Assembly: GCA_002309855.1 (NCBI GenBank)
Contig: DBYD01000004.1
Location: forward strand, 1-39,240
DNA: 39,240 nt
Direction of reading: 5' to 3'
From: Bacteroidales bacterium UBA1195
GTDB lineage: Bacteria; Bacteroidota; Bacteroidia; Bacteroidales; WCHB1-69
A program made the position numbers and the translations under genes. Numbering within the stretch: the first letter of the stretch is position 1; each line of letters opens with the position of its first letter. Under the pieces are notes generated by a model. The model was not told where the DNA came from and did no database searches. It was given only the letters and a program-made list of their open reading frames with translations. Below are positions 17,221 to 24,301 of the stretch, piece after piece.

Positions 17221-17278
17221 ATTACCGTAAATTAGCGGAATCTGTCTTTTTTTGGAGATTCCGCTGGTTTACGGTAAT
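17221..17278. repeat. 58-base near-perfect palindrome (23-base arms)
   Basis: The left arm (17221-17243, ATTACCGTAAATTAGCGGAA...) and right arm (17256-17278) are inverted copies except for two adjacent positions; the loop is 12 bases. In a plus-strand transcript the two differing positions would form G-U pairs, making the stem continuous. A T run follows the right arm (from 17277). It lies after the stop of the lipase-like gene on the minus strand and before the broken lipoprotein gene. A T-run on the plus strand does not fit termination of the minus-strand gene. Confidence 0.75.
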
Positions 17279-17294
17279 TTTTTTGTTTGCCGTG

Positions 17295-18497
17295 TCATTT
17301 CATATGCACCAGCACCAGCCAGATGTAGAATTCAAGGCAGGCTGTCAGATGGTCCTTTGATGAGAGGTCGCTCAAGGTGTAGTTGTGGTCGAAGTTGACC
17401 GCGTCAACGGAAATCTTGTAGGGGATAATCTCATCGGTGGGGGTGTGGAACAGCTGCACATGGTGCTGCGGATGGTACCGTGGCACGAGATCGTTCTTTT
17501 TGAATGCGCCGAACAGTTTGGCCAGCTCACTGTTCCGCGTAGCCGGATCCGGTGCGAAGAAGTCCTCATGGAAAACTTCGCGCATGTTGCGTGTGAGGTT
17601 TTCATTGGCCATGTAGAAGTCAACACTGTCCAGTATTCCGAGGACCGTTTGGTATTTGGGCTTGAAGATGAGGCTCCAGTCCAGATTGAGCTGGTGGCAT
17701 TCGTTCATGGAGCGGATAATCTGCAGGGCGAAGCCGGGCTTGGTGTAGTTGCTGTATTTTAGTGAGTCGGTCAAAAGCGTTGTGAAGATGGTTGTGATGC
17801 TCAGCGGCGGACCGGCGGCAAACACATCACCGATGTTCGGATATTGCTCCTTCTCCAGCTTCTCAAGCAGTGCCACGGTGGCGTTCCCGCCTTGGGAAAC
17901 ACCGGCCAGGAGGGTCTGGTCGTGGTAGTTTATTTTGGCCTTTTCCAAATATTCGCGTGCGGCGAGCAGCATGTCATAGCAGGCCTGCGCAGTGCTTGCG
18001 GTGTGCAGGTAGGGGTGGTTGAACGTTTCGGTCTGGGAAACTCCGTATCCGATATAGTCCGCCTCCACCACAATGTATCCGGCCAGTGCCGGTGCGGCTT
18101 CCGGGCTGAAATCCAGACGGGATGGCGCCCAATGGAAAGGGCAGGTGCCGTGCTGCACGGAGCATAGGCCGCGGAATGTGCTGTCAAAATCTGTACGGAA
18201 GGTCACGATTCCGGAAACCTCCAGCGGCTTGCCGTCCACACCGGTGGTGCGGTATTTCAGGGTCACCTTTCTTACCGGATGCCAGGGAATCTTTACGGGA
18301 AACGACGACAGCTTTCCGCCTGTCATGTCGTCACAGGACTTTTTTATCTCCTCCGCCGTCAGCTCACGCTCCTCAATGACGCTGTACAGAGGTGTCTTCT
18401 CAGGTGTGGGTGGGTTTACGGGTTCCGGGTCTTTTTTGCACGAAGCGGAGAAAACGATCAGTGCTGCAAATGTTAAGATGCGCAGTATGTTTTTCAT
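17295..18497 (-). CDS. Alpha/beta hydrolase lipoprotein (secretory lipase-like)
   Basis: A protein of 400 residues with a lipoprotein signal: MKNILRILTFAALIVFSASC with the acylated Cys at 20, followed by KKDPEP. The residue at +2 is Lys with an acidic stretch soon after, so surface export is possible but not shown. The hydrolase fold has the nucleophile elbow GVSQGGN with Ser201, an oxyanion-region EADYIGYG, a late Asp in FHTPTDEIIPY and a late His in SSKDHLTACLEF. The pattern resembles fungal-type secretory lipases and their bacterial relatives. It likely cleaves esters in the periplasm or at the surface; the substrate is unknown. It starts 12 bases after the DUF748 gene. Confidence 0.85.
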   Translation of the reverse strand: MKNILRILTFAALIVFSASCKKDPEPVNPPTPEKTPLYSVIEERELTAEEIKKSCDDMTGGKLSSFPVKIPWHPVRKVTLKYRTTGVDGKPLEVSGIVTFRTDFDSTFRGLCSVQHGTCPFHWAPSRLDFSPEAAPALAGYIVVEADYIGYGVSQTETFNHPYLHTASTAQACYDMLLAAREYLEKAKINYHDQTLLAGVSQGGNATVALLEKLEKEQYPNIGDVFAAGPPLSITTIFTTLLTDSLKYSNYTKPGFALQIIRSMNECHQLNLDWSLIFKPKYQTVLGILDSVDFYMANENLTRNMREVFHEDFFAPDPATRNSELAKLFGAFKKNDLVPRYHPQHHVQLFHTPTDEIIPYKISVDAVNFDHNYTLSDLSSKDHLTACLEFYIWLVLVHMK

Positions 18498-18509
18498 GAT
18501 GTGTTGTTA

Positions 18510-20783
18510 TTATTCTTCGGTGATGTTTTCAGTGTCCATATTCCTCAATATGCTTCCAATCCGGTAGCAGTTCTCCGGCCGGTCGGTCTCGTCGGTTGTG
18601 ATTTCCAGCTGGCGTGCATTCAGGCCGGACTGTTTTACCATATAGTATTTTATGAATTGGTTGCGCCGCTCCGCCATTGCAGCCAGCTCCTTGCGCATGG
18701 ATGAAAGCGGGTAAAGCTTCTCGGCCTTCTCCGCCACGCTCTTCTTGCTGTAGGCTTCACCAACCTTGTCGTCAAGGAATGTGGTGAAATCCAAATCCTT
18801 GGTGTTTATGGCGTTAATGCGGTCAAAATCGGTCAGCTGCAGCCTGTATTCCTTCTTTTCCGGGTTCTGCAGCAGGTAGTAGTCTCTTTTGACGTTGTAA
18901 AGCGAAAGCTGGTGCGCCGCCTTATCCCAGTCTATCTGCTGCTCAAGCCGTATCTGTATGTTGGTGTCCATCTGGGCCAGTTTTGTAAGCTTGGAGAGGA
19001 AGTCATACTGCTCGGAGGTGAAGTCGAACTGCAGCGGGTCGATTTTCATCTGTTCAAGCTGGTCGCTGCTTATGCCGACCGCATCGGCCATGTGCTGCAG
19101 CGGGGAGACTGAGACCTTAACCAGCAGGTTGCTGAGTGTCTTCCAAACCATCTTCATGTAGGAGAATTCCGGATTGTCAAGATCGCCTGCGACCGGGATG
19201 TCAAGCAGGATCTTGTCATCCTTGTCGGTGAGCACATATACTGCCGCCTTGAGCGGAATTGCCACCTCAGGCTTCACATCCTGACGTTTGTCCCCGACGG
19301 TAAGCTTGTAGATGTCCACCTTGTTGTCGCCCTGCAGCTGGGAGTTGCGGACGCTGTTTTCTGAAGTGAATGAGAAGACTCCTTCGGTCAGCGGATATCC
19401 GAGATAGTGTACGACGTATGGCGACAGCTGCTTCATGTTCAGATTCTTGATGGTTGCAGCGATGTTCTGATATACTTTTGGGTTGTCCAGATGTCCGCTC
19501 CAATGCAGGGCGGCGAATCCACCGTCGGGCAGGGCGGCTGTCATTTTCAGCTGGTTCTTTCCCTCTTCAGTGTTCAGGTTTTCAGCCTTGACCCTGATGC
19601 GTGTTATCGGGAAGCGGAATGTTTCCTCCAAGGTTTGGTCGTTGATGGTGAAGCTGCAGTTTTCAACGGAGAGTTCGTTGAGCCTGAACCGGATTGGTGC
19701 GGATGCGGTCGTGTCTGCCTCCGCTTTTTCAGCCGTGCTGCTGACCGTGTCTTTCTTACTGCTGTTCGGACTGGCGAGCAGTTGTGAGAAATTGTCGCTG
19801 CCGTTTGCAAGCCGGTCATAGTGTGATGACAGTCCGTCAATGCGGACATGGTTGATCGCGTACAGCTGCTGTTTCAGGCTAATGCGGTCAATGTCTATGT
19901 CAATGTTGTTCACCGACATCACCTCCTGCTTTTCCGGGTCGTTAATTTTCAGTTTGTTGATGGCGCACTGCCCTTGTATGTCAAGGTTCAGCGGCTCGTC
20001 CAGATTGCCTCTGAGGTTGATTTTTCCGCTGAAATCCCCCTGCGGAATCTCCGCGTTGAGCGCACCGGCCAGGTATGGGGTGAGGTTTGAGAGAGCGAAA
20101 CGGCTTATGTCGAGCATCACCTCGTAGTCGTTGCTTGCAATGTTGTACTTGACTTTGGTGCGGAGCGAGCCGTGGTCTGCGAAGGAGAGTGAAAGCCCTG
20201 CATCGGTGCTGTTCTCACCGTCCAGATAAACCCCCGGCACCTTCAGGTGCATGTTTTTAAGAGCCCATTCCTTGTCTAACTTCCGGTCGTGGTAGCGTAT
20301 GTTCCCGTCGGCAAGGCGGATGTTGTAGATTCCTATCTTCCAGTTCGATTTGCTTGTATCCGGATCATCGTTCGAAAAGCGTTCTATGATGTCTGAAAAA
20401 TTGAAGATGCTGTCATCCTGTATAATCTGGATGTGCGGCCCGGCCAGAGTGATGTGCGGAATGTGCAGCTCCGACCTGAGCAGCTTCAGCAGCCTGACGG
20501 AGACATCCAACGTGTCGAAGGTGACAAAGTCGCTTTGCCCGTCCGCCTCCTTCATGTTGAAACCGTAAATGCGCACATTGCCGGTCAGCAGGTGCAGCTT
20601 GAGCCGCTTTATTTCAATCTGGCGGCCTATGATGCCGGTGTCGTGGTTCTGGATTACGGCTTTTCCTATCGGGCCGGCAAACAGAATCACCAGTAGCAGC
20701 AGGCCCAAGAGGGAAATCCCTGCGATGCGCAGGCCTTTCACCACTTTCCCGACGTTCTTTCTTTTCTCTTTTGTATCAGACAT
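18510..20783 (-). CDS. DUF748 / AsmA-like envelope protein
   Basis: A protein of about 757 residues. The start at 20783 (MSDTKEKRKN) places one hydrophobic helix at about 17-36 after a basic cytoplasmic tail, consistent with an inner-membrane-anchored periplasmic protein; upstream codons in the open frame lack such logic. The body is made of beta-rich repeats typical of AsmA-like proteins, such as LKLHLLTGNVRIYGFNM near the start. The DUF748 hallmark lies near 480-560: EGVFSFTSENSV, then VAIPLKAAVYVLTDKDDKI and LDIPVAGDLDNPEF. AsmA-like proteins are linked to outer-membrane biogenesis and lipid transport between membranes, which is the best guess here. It probably shares a transcript with the lipase-like gene. 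Confidence 0.85.
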   Translation of the reverse strand: MSDTKEKRKNVGKVVKGLRIAGISLLGLLLLVILFAGPIGKAVIQNHDTGIIGRQIEIKRLKLHLLTGNVRIYGFNMKEADGQSDFVTFDTLDVSVRLLKLLRSELHIPHITLAGPHIQIIQDDSIFNFSDIIERFSNDDPDTSKSNWKIGIYNIRLADGNIRYHDRKLDKEWALKNMHLKVPGVYLDGENSTDAGLSLSFADHGSLRTKVKYNIASNDYEVMLDISRFALSNLTPYLAGALNAEIPQGDFSGKINLRGNLDEPLNLDIQGQCAINKLKINDPEKQEVMSVNNIDIDIDRISLKQQLYAINHVRIDGLSSHYDRLANGSDNFSQLLASPNSSKKDTVSSTAEKAEADTTASAPIRFRLNELSVENCSFTINDQTLEETFRFPITRIRVKAENLNTEEGKNQLKMTAALPDGGFAALHWSGHLDNPKVYQNIAATIKNLNMKQLSPYVVHYLGYPLTEGVFSFTSENSVRNSQLQGDNKVDIYKLTVGDKRQDVKPEVAIPLKAAVYVLTDKDDKILLDIPVAGDLDNPEFSYMKMVWKTLSNLLVKVSVSPLQHMADAVGISSDQLEQMKIDPLQFDFTSEQYDFLSKLTKLAQMDTNIQIRLEQQIDWDKAAHQLSLYNVKRDYYLLQNPEKKEYRLQLTDFDRINAINTKDLDFTTFLDDKVGEAYSKKSVAEKAEKLYPLSSMRKELAAMAERRNQFIKYYMVKQSGLNARQLEITTDETDRPENCYRIGSILRNMDTENITEE

Positions 20784-20816
20784 ATTGCAAAAAAATACGG
20801 CACCATGGCCAAAATG

Positions 20817-20824
20817 CAAAAATA
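20817..20824 (-). promoter_or_regulatory. -7 box for the DUF748 gene
   Basis: The minus strand reads TATTTTTG, a perfect TAnnTTTG match, 34 bases upstream of the chosen start. This supports the 20783 start over the longer open frame, which would begin upstream of the promoter. Confidence 0.45.
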
Positions 20825-20899
20825 GACAATTATTGGATTTGTTTTTCTTTTTTTTACAAAAAAATGGATTAGAGTGGCGGAGGCTATCGAAGAAAGTGC

Positions 20900-20907
20900 T
20901 ATTTTTG
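20900..20907 (+). promoter_or_regulatory. -7 box for the secreted coiled-coil gene
   Basis: TATTTTTG on the plus strand, 21 bases upstream of the ATG at 20929, mirrors the divergent box at 20817-20824. No -33 TTG is evident at the expected spacing. Confidence 0.45.
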
Positions 20908-20928
20908 CAAAAAATTAAAATTGCTATT

Positions 20929-21513
20929 ATGAAAAGGTTTTTTGTATTGTTTGCAGGATTGTTTTTCCTGAGCGGAATTGTCTCCGCGCAGAATGTCAGT
21001 GCGGTAACCGCTGAGTTTTCCAAAGATGCCATGCGGCCTGCCTTCAGCATGCAGCTGGACTGCTCCAAGAAGATTGCTGAGGAGGCGTTGAAGAAACGTC
21101 TGAAAAAGGATCGGATCAAGGGCAAGTCCTCCGGTTCCATGATGCTTTACAAAAAGGTTTCCAGCAAGGATTTGGGCGTGACCAATTGCAATCTCTACTC
21201 CAAGGTGGAGGGCATGGGCCGCAAATGCACCCTTTATTTCTTCCTGGAACGTGAGAACGGCAATTTCATCACTGCCGGCGATCCCGAAGAGGGGAGTATC
21301 ATGAAGTACATGGAGTCGCTCACCAAGGATGTTGAGGCGTTGCAGCACAAGAACAAGGTGAACGACCAGAAAAAGGCCTATGAGAAGGCGGAGAAGAAGT
21401 ATCAGAAGCTTGTGAAACAGCAGAACAAGCTGGAAAAGAAGGTTGAAAAGGCTGACAAGGAACGTCAGGAAGAGAAAGCCGCTCTTGAGGAGCTTCAGAA
21501 GCAGGAGAAATAG
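20929..21513 (+). CDS. Secreted coiled-coil protein, unknown function
   Basis: A protein of 194 residues with a signal peptide (MKRFFVLFAGLFFLSGIVSA, cleaved near Ala20). The open frame extends further upstream, but the 20929 start follows its promoter closely. Residues 22-130 form a basic globular part with LKKRLKKDRIKGKSSG and a Tyr/Leu-rich segment (CTLYFFLERENGNF). Residues about 135-194 are a long Lys/Glu/Gln-rich heptad pattern (KKYQKLVKQQNKLEKKVEKA) that should form a coiled coil. It is probably periplasmic. I do not recognise the family. Confidence 0.8.
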   Translation: MKRFFVLFAGLFFLSGIVSAQNVSAVTAEFSKDAMRPAFSMQLDCSKKIAEEALKKRLKKDRIKGKSSGSMMLYKKVSSKDLGVTNCNLYSKVEGMGRKCTLYFFLERENGNFITAGDPEEGSIMKYMESLTKDVEALQHKNKVNDQKKAYEKAEKKYQKLVKQQNKLEKKVEKADKERQEEKAALEELQKQEK

Positions 21514-21518
21514 CCGGG

Positions 21519-21533
21519 ACGCGTCAATCGCGT
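21519..21533 (+). terminator. Weak hairpin after the coiled-coil gene
   Basis: ACGCG (21519-21523) and CGCGT (21529-21533) form a perfect 5-base stem with a 5-base loop, 6 bases after the stop codon, followed by TTCCTT. The short stem and broken T run make this a tentative terminator. Confidence 0.3.
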
Positions 21534-21561
21534 TTCCTTAGGGGTTCATCTTTATTGTCCA

Positions 21562-23022
21562 ATGGTTTGCATAGTAAAAAATATTTTTATCATAGGGTGT
21601 GCTTTGCTTTTTTGTGTAATTGCACAGGCACAGACTGTGACCACCAACGCCTTTAAGAAAGACAGTGCGTTTTTTCAGATTGAAGACAAATACTTTAATT
21701 TTGAACATGAGGTCAGGCCCGGCCGGAAGACTCCCGATTTCACGATGTTCCCATTATATCTCCTGTTACAAAACAATACGGAAAACCTGCTAAGAAAACA
21801 GACCGACACCATTTCTGTAATTGTTTCCGTCAACGGGTATTGCGACACGTTTGACCTTACCCTTGACAATGATTTGGCACCAGATTCAATGGAAATTCTG
21901 TCCGTGCCGCTCAAAATGGCTTACGATGTGTTGGAAAACAGTTGCTATTTCATGGATGTGGAAACTGTCAGGGGGATGGAAGACAACTGGCTATGTACGA
22001 AGGTTGTTTCGCTAAACGGGGATTCCGTCAGTGACAACTGGTTGTGCAATAAGTTTCAAGTCTGCATAAGGGACATTTACGCTTACGACTTTTATGAAGT
22101 TTCACCCAGTAAGGACACCCTGTTTTATTTTGCAGAAAACATCTATGACATACATCAGATAGCCTATGCCATTCTGGTGGGACCAAACAGCACTTTACCC
22201 CGAAATGCAACGGACATTTGGGCGGGATATCAGAAACCGGTCGATGAATTGATTGTACCGAGATTGGTTGAATGTTACAGCCTTTACTTTGGTCCTATGA
22301 TTGTTCCCGTTACCAAAATATATGGTACAGCATTTAAAGACTGCGACAGTGTGACATCCGTTGACCTGCCTTCCTCTATCGAAAAAATAGGAGGTAATGT
22401 GTTCAATGGATGCACACGTCTGAAATCGGTTACTGTACGGAGCAAAACTCCCCCTTCCATCGGTTCCTCCACTTTTGCCGGTGTGGACAGCAACTGTAGC
22501 CTGCATGTGCCGTGCAGTGCCTTGGCCGACTACCAATCTTCTGAATATTGGTCAAGGTTCAGGCAGATAGAGGGCTTTTTTGATTACAAACTGACCGCTG
22601 TCCCGAAATATGATTATTTGGGAAGCGTGGAAATTGTCCGGAAACCGGTATGTGGGTATCCCTTAGCAGTGATAAAGGCTGTTCCCAATGAGGGCTATCG
22701 CTTCAAACAATGGGAAAATGGGGAGCGGACAAACCCCCGCACCGTCACAGTAACAAGCGACACGGTGCTGACCGCCTATTTCCAGACCGTGGATGTGGAG
22801 GAACCCACGGAACCGGTTCCTATGGTTCATTCTGAAAACGGCGTTATCATGATTACCAATCTGCAACAGCAGGAAACCGTTGAGGTCTGCAATGTCTTGG
22901 GGCAGGTCTGTTTTAGGGGAAGGGCGCAGGATGTTCTTGCTGTACCGGTCAGTACAAGCGGCTTGTATTTTGTCCGCATCGGGAAAAAACTGATGAGGAA
23001 GGTGGCTGTTTTCAAAAACTGA
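21562..23022 (+). CDS. T9SS-sorted protein with LRR_5 and InlB-like repeat
   Basis: Exported protein of 486 residues. The signal peptide is MVCIVKNIFIIGCALLFCVIAQAQ. Residues about 25-230 are an unassigned beta-rich region with a duplicated DNWLC-x-K motif. Residues about 235-330 contain one and a half BspA-type leucine-rich repeats (TKIYGTAFKDCDSVTSVDLP, then IEKIGGNVFNGCTRLKSV), ending in the LHVPCSALADYQSS and YWSRF cap. Residues 335-410 match an InlB-type B-repeat (AVPNEGYRFKQWENGE...RTVTVTSDTVLTAYF). The last about 70 residues form a type A T9SS sorting domain (EVCNVLGQVCFRG, GLYFVRIGKKLMRKVAVFKN). It is likely surface displayed; BspA-like repeats commonly mediate adhesion. The number of repeats is small. 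Confidence 0.88.
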   Translation: MVCIVKNIFIIGCALLFCVIAQAQTVTTNAFKKDSAFFQIEDKYFNFEHEVRPGRKTPDFTMFPLYLLLQNNTENLLRKQTDTISVIVSVNGYCDTFDLTLDNDLAPDSMEILSVPLKMAYDVLENSCYFMDVETVRGMEDNWLCTKVVSLNGDSVSDNWLCNKFQVCIRDIYAYDFYEVSPSKDTLFYFAENIYDIHQIAYAILVGPNSTLPRNATDIWAGYQKPVDELIVPRLVECYSLYFGPMIVPVTKIYGTAFKDCDSVTSVDLPSSIEKIGGNVFNGCTRLKSVTVRSKTPPSIGSSTFAGVDSNCSLHVPCSALADYQSSEYWSRFRQIEGFFDYKLTAVPKYDYLGSVEIVRKPVCGYPLAVIKAVPNEGYRFKQWENGERTNPRTVTVTSDTVLTAYFQTVDVEEPTEPVPMVHSENGVIMITNLQQQETVEVCNVLGQVCFRGRAQDVLAVPVSTSGLYFVRIGKKLMRKVAVFKN

Positions 23023-23027
23023 CTCCC

Positions 23028-23054
23028 GCTTTTTTCAGCTGGTTACGTAGGGTG
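23028..23054. repeat. Left copy of a 27-base direct repeat flanking the Panacea module
   Basis: This sequence begins GCTTTTTTCAGCTGGTTACG and matches 24321-24347 at 26 of 27 positions, in the same orientation. The only change is C/T at the 12th base. Read on the minus strand it encodes TLRNQLKKA, the same peptide as the C-terminus of the GT2 gene at 24302-25495, but here there is no gene around it. It begins 6 bases after the stop of the T9SS gene. Similarity does not extend outside the 27 bases. Confidence 0.85.
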
Positions 23055-23083
23055 GAGGTTATTTTCAGGGGGATCAAAATAAC

Positions 23084-23563
23084 TTACCTGCGGCGGATGC
23101 CAAAGCGTTTTTTCTGTTTGGTGGACAAGGTGTCTGTTGTCTCCAAAACATCAAAAAGGCCTGTTTTGTCATTCTCAGTCAAAAGGCCATAATATTCACC
23201 GGTTAACAGTTTGTCCATGGGGAATGCGAAAAGCACCCCGCAATCCACGTAGCTGTCATACCTTAAAAAATGCGGGTAGTTTGCCTGTGACAGCAGATAT
23301 TGTGCCTGCATATAGGCTGTGGAATATTCAGCACGGGGATTAGGGCGGGAGTTGACAAGCACAGAACCGAAACAGGTCCTGTTTTCCTTGTCAATACCGA
23401 CAATAACCAGTTTTTTCAGTTTCCCTTTTCGTCCTTTTGGCAGATTCAGACCGTCTTCCACACCCAACCATGTCTCTATAAGAGCGCCAACCTCCAGTTT
23501 CTCTTCGGTAACTTGGCGGTACTCTTGTTGGAGCGAGTGTAGGGAGTGGAGGGAAGTGCTCAT
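23084..23563 (-). CDS. Candidate toxin partner of the Panacea protein
   Basis: A protein of 159 residues, starting MSTSLHSLHSLQQEYRQ at 23563, 10 bases after the Panacea gene. An upstream ATG in the open frame would overlap the Panacea gene heavily. The predicted fold is mostly beta: KKLVIVGIDKENRTCFGSVLVNS, then HFLRYDSYVDCGVLFAFP. It ends in LSTKQKKRFGIRRR, a form similar to the SPKQKKKFG tail seen in several small toxin-like proteins. The strand pattern recalls SH3-barrel PemK/MazF-like proteins, but this is a hint only and no catalytic residue can be named. Panacea antitoxins typically pair with a neighbouring toxin, so this gene is the natural candidate. There is no signal peptide or membrane segment. 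Confidence 0.6.
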   Translation of the reverse strand: MSTSLHSLHSLQQEYRQVTEEKLEVGALIETWLGVEDGLNLPKGRKGKLKKLVIVGIDKENRTCFGSVLVNSRPNPRAEYSTAYMQAQYLLSQANYPHFLRYDSYVDCGVLFAFPMDKLLTGEYYGLLTENDKTGLFDVLETTDTLSTKQKKRFGIRRR

Positions 23564-23573
23564 TATGCGTTGT

Positions 23574-24149
23574 TTATGACAAATGGTGTGCTGTCCACTG
23601 GCGTTCCCGGATAACCTGTAACATGCCTTTGGAGGCTCCTCCCGCTTCTGCAATGTCAAACAAAGGCAACTTGGCGCTTTCCCCTGTCCGTTCTGCCGTC
23701 CGTCTGGCCCTTTTCCACGCCAAATCATGTGACAGATCTGACAAATCAAAAGAACCTACACTCCAGTAATCCTTAATACATGCATCCAAAACCGCAATGT
23801 CTGATTTTGAAAATTCCTCCAAATCGCAGTCTGCGGCTGCATAAACTATCGGACGTCCATCAACGTTTTTTACTGTCAGTGAAGTGCAAAAATCCTGCAT
23901 GACAGTTTCATCAAAGTGTCCGTTCTGTTCGGAGGCACGTATAACCTTGTAGGTCAGGGAAGGCACCGGCCCATGTTTTAACGCCATGAATGTGTCTTCC
24001 ATCAAAGGGGAACCGTATGTCACAAGATGACGCTGCTGTGCAAAATACATGATCTTGAACAGATGGATGTAGTCCATCCCTTGAGGGCTGTGGGACAACA
24101 CGTATAGCACGGTTGCCTTGATCTTAAGTATCTGCTCAGCACTTTTCAT
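23574..24149 (-). CDS. Panacea domain (DUF4065) antitoxin-like protein
   Basis: A cytosolic protein of 191 residues. Landmarks of the Panacea/DUF4065 (SocA-like) family are visible: an N-terminal KATVLYVLSHSPQGMDYIHLF followed by KIMYFAQQRHLVTYG, the LMEDTFMALKHGPVPSL motif (the G-P-V-P core, residues about 60-67), and the DLSHDLAWKRAR segment near 140. Family proteins neutralise many unrelated toxins or act as proteolytic adaptors (SocA). Here the gene is first in a two-gene operon with the 159-residue candidate toxin. A palindrome just upstream may serve autoregulation. The ATG at 24149 is preceded by TTCAGGAAG, an AGGA-like site. Confidence 0.88.
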   Translation of the reverse strand: MKSAEQILKIKATVLYVLSHSPQGMDYIHLFKIMYFAQQRHLVTYGSPLMEDTFMALKHGPVPSLTYKVIRASEQNGHFDETVMQDFCTSLTVKNVDGRPIVYAAADCDLEEFSKSDIAVLDACIKDYWSVGSFDLSDLSHDLAWKRARRTAERTGESAKLPLFDIAEAGGASKGMLQVIRERQWTAHHLS

Positions 24150-24188
24150 CTTCCTGAATAATATTTATAATGTAATGTTTCCATTTCT

Positions 24189-24205
24189 CAGACACTTTGT
24201 GTCTG
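24189..24205. promoter_or_regulatory. 17-base palindrome, possible operator of the Panacea operon
   Basis: CAGACACTTTGTGTCTG is a perfect inverted repeat with 7-base arms around TTT. It lies 40 bases upstream of the Panacea start and about 14 bases downstream of the predicted -7 box, thus at or just after the transcription start. That position suits a repressor site, as in many toxin-antitoxin operons. It could alternatively form a small hairpin in the leader RNA. Confidence 0.5.
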
Positions 24206-24218
24206 TATTTTAATTTTG

Positions 24219-24226
24219 CAAAAGTA
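24219..24226 (-). promoter_or_regulatory. -7 box for the Panacea operon
   Basis: The minus strand reads TACTTTTG, a perfect TAnnTTTG match, 70 bases upstream of the Panacea ATG. The next bases downstream include the palindrome at 24189-24205. No -33 TTG is found at standard spacing. Confidence 0.45.
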
Positions 24227-24301
24227 ATCATTTCCCTGATATCTTTTTCCGGTTCGGGAAGAAAAAATAGCCTATCAACCGGTGACCGGCGAAGAGGGTC
24301 T

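Noticed and set aside
17070..17360. Plus-strand open frame of 96 codons spanning the palindrome
   Set aside because: It overlaps the ends of two minus-strand genes and reads through the palindrome; the translation has no signal or domain and low-complexity Phe/Tyr content.
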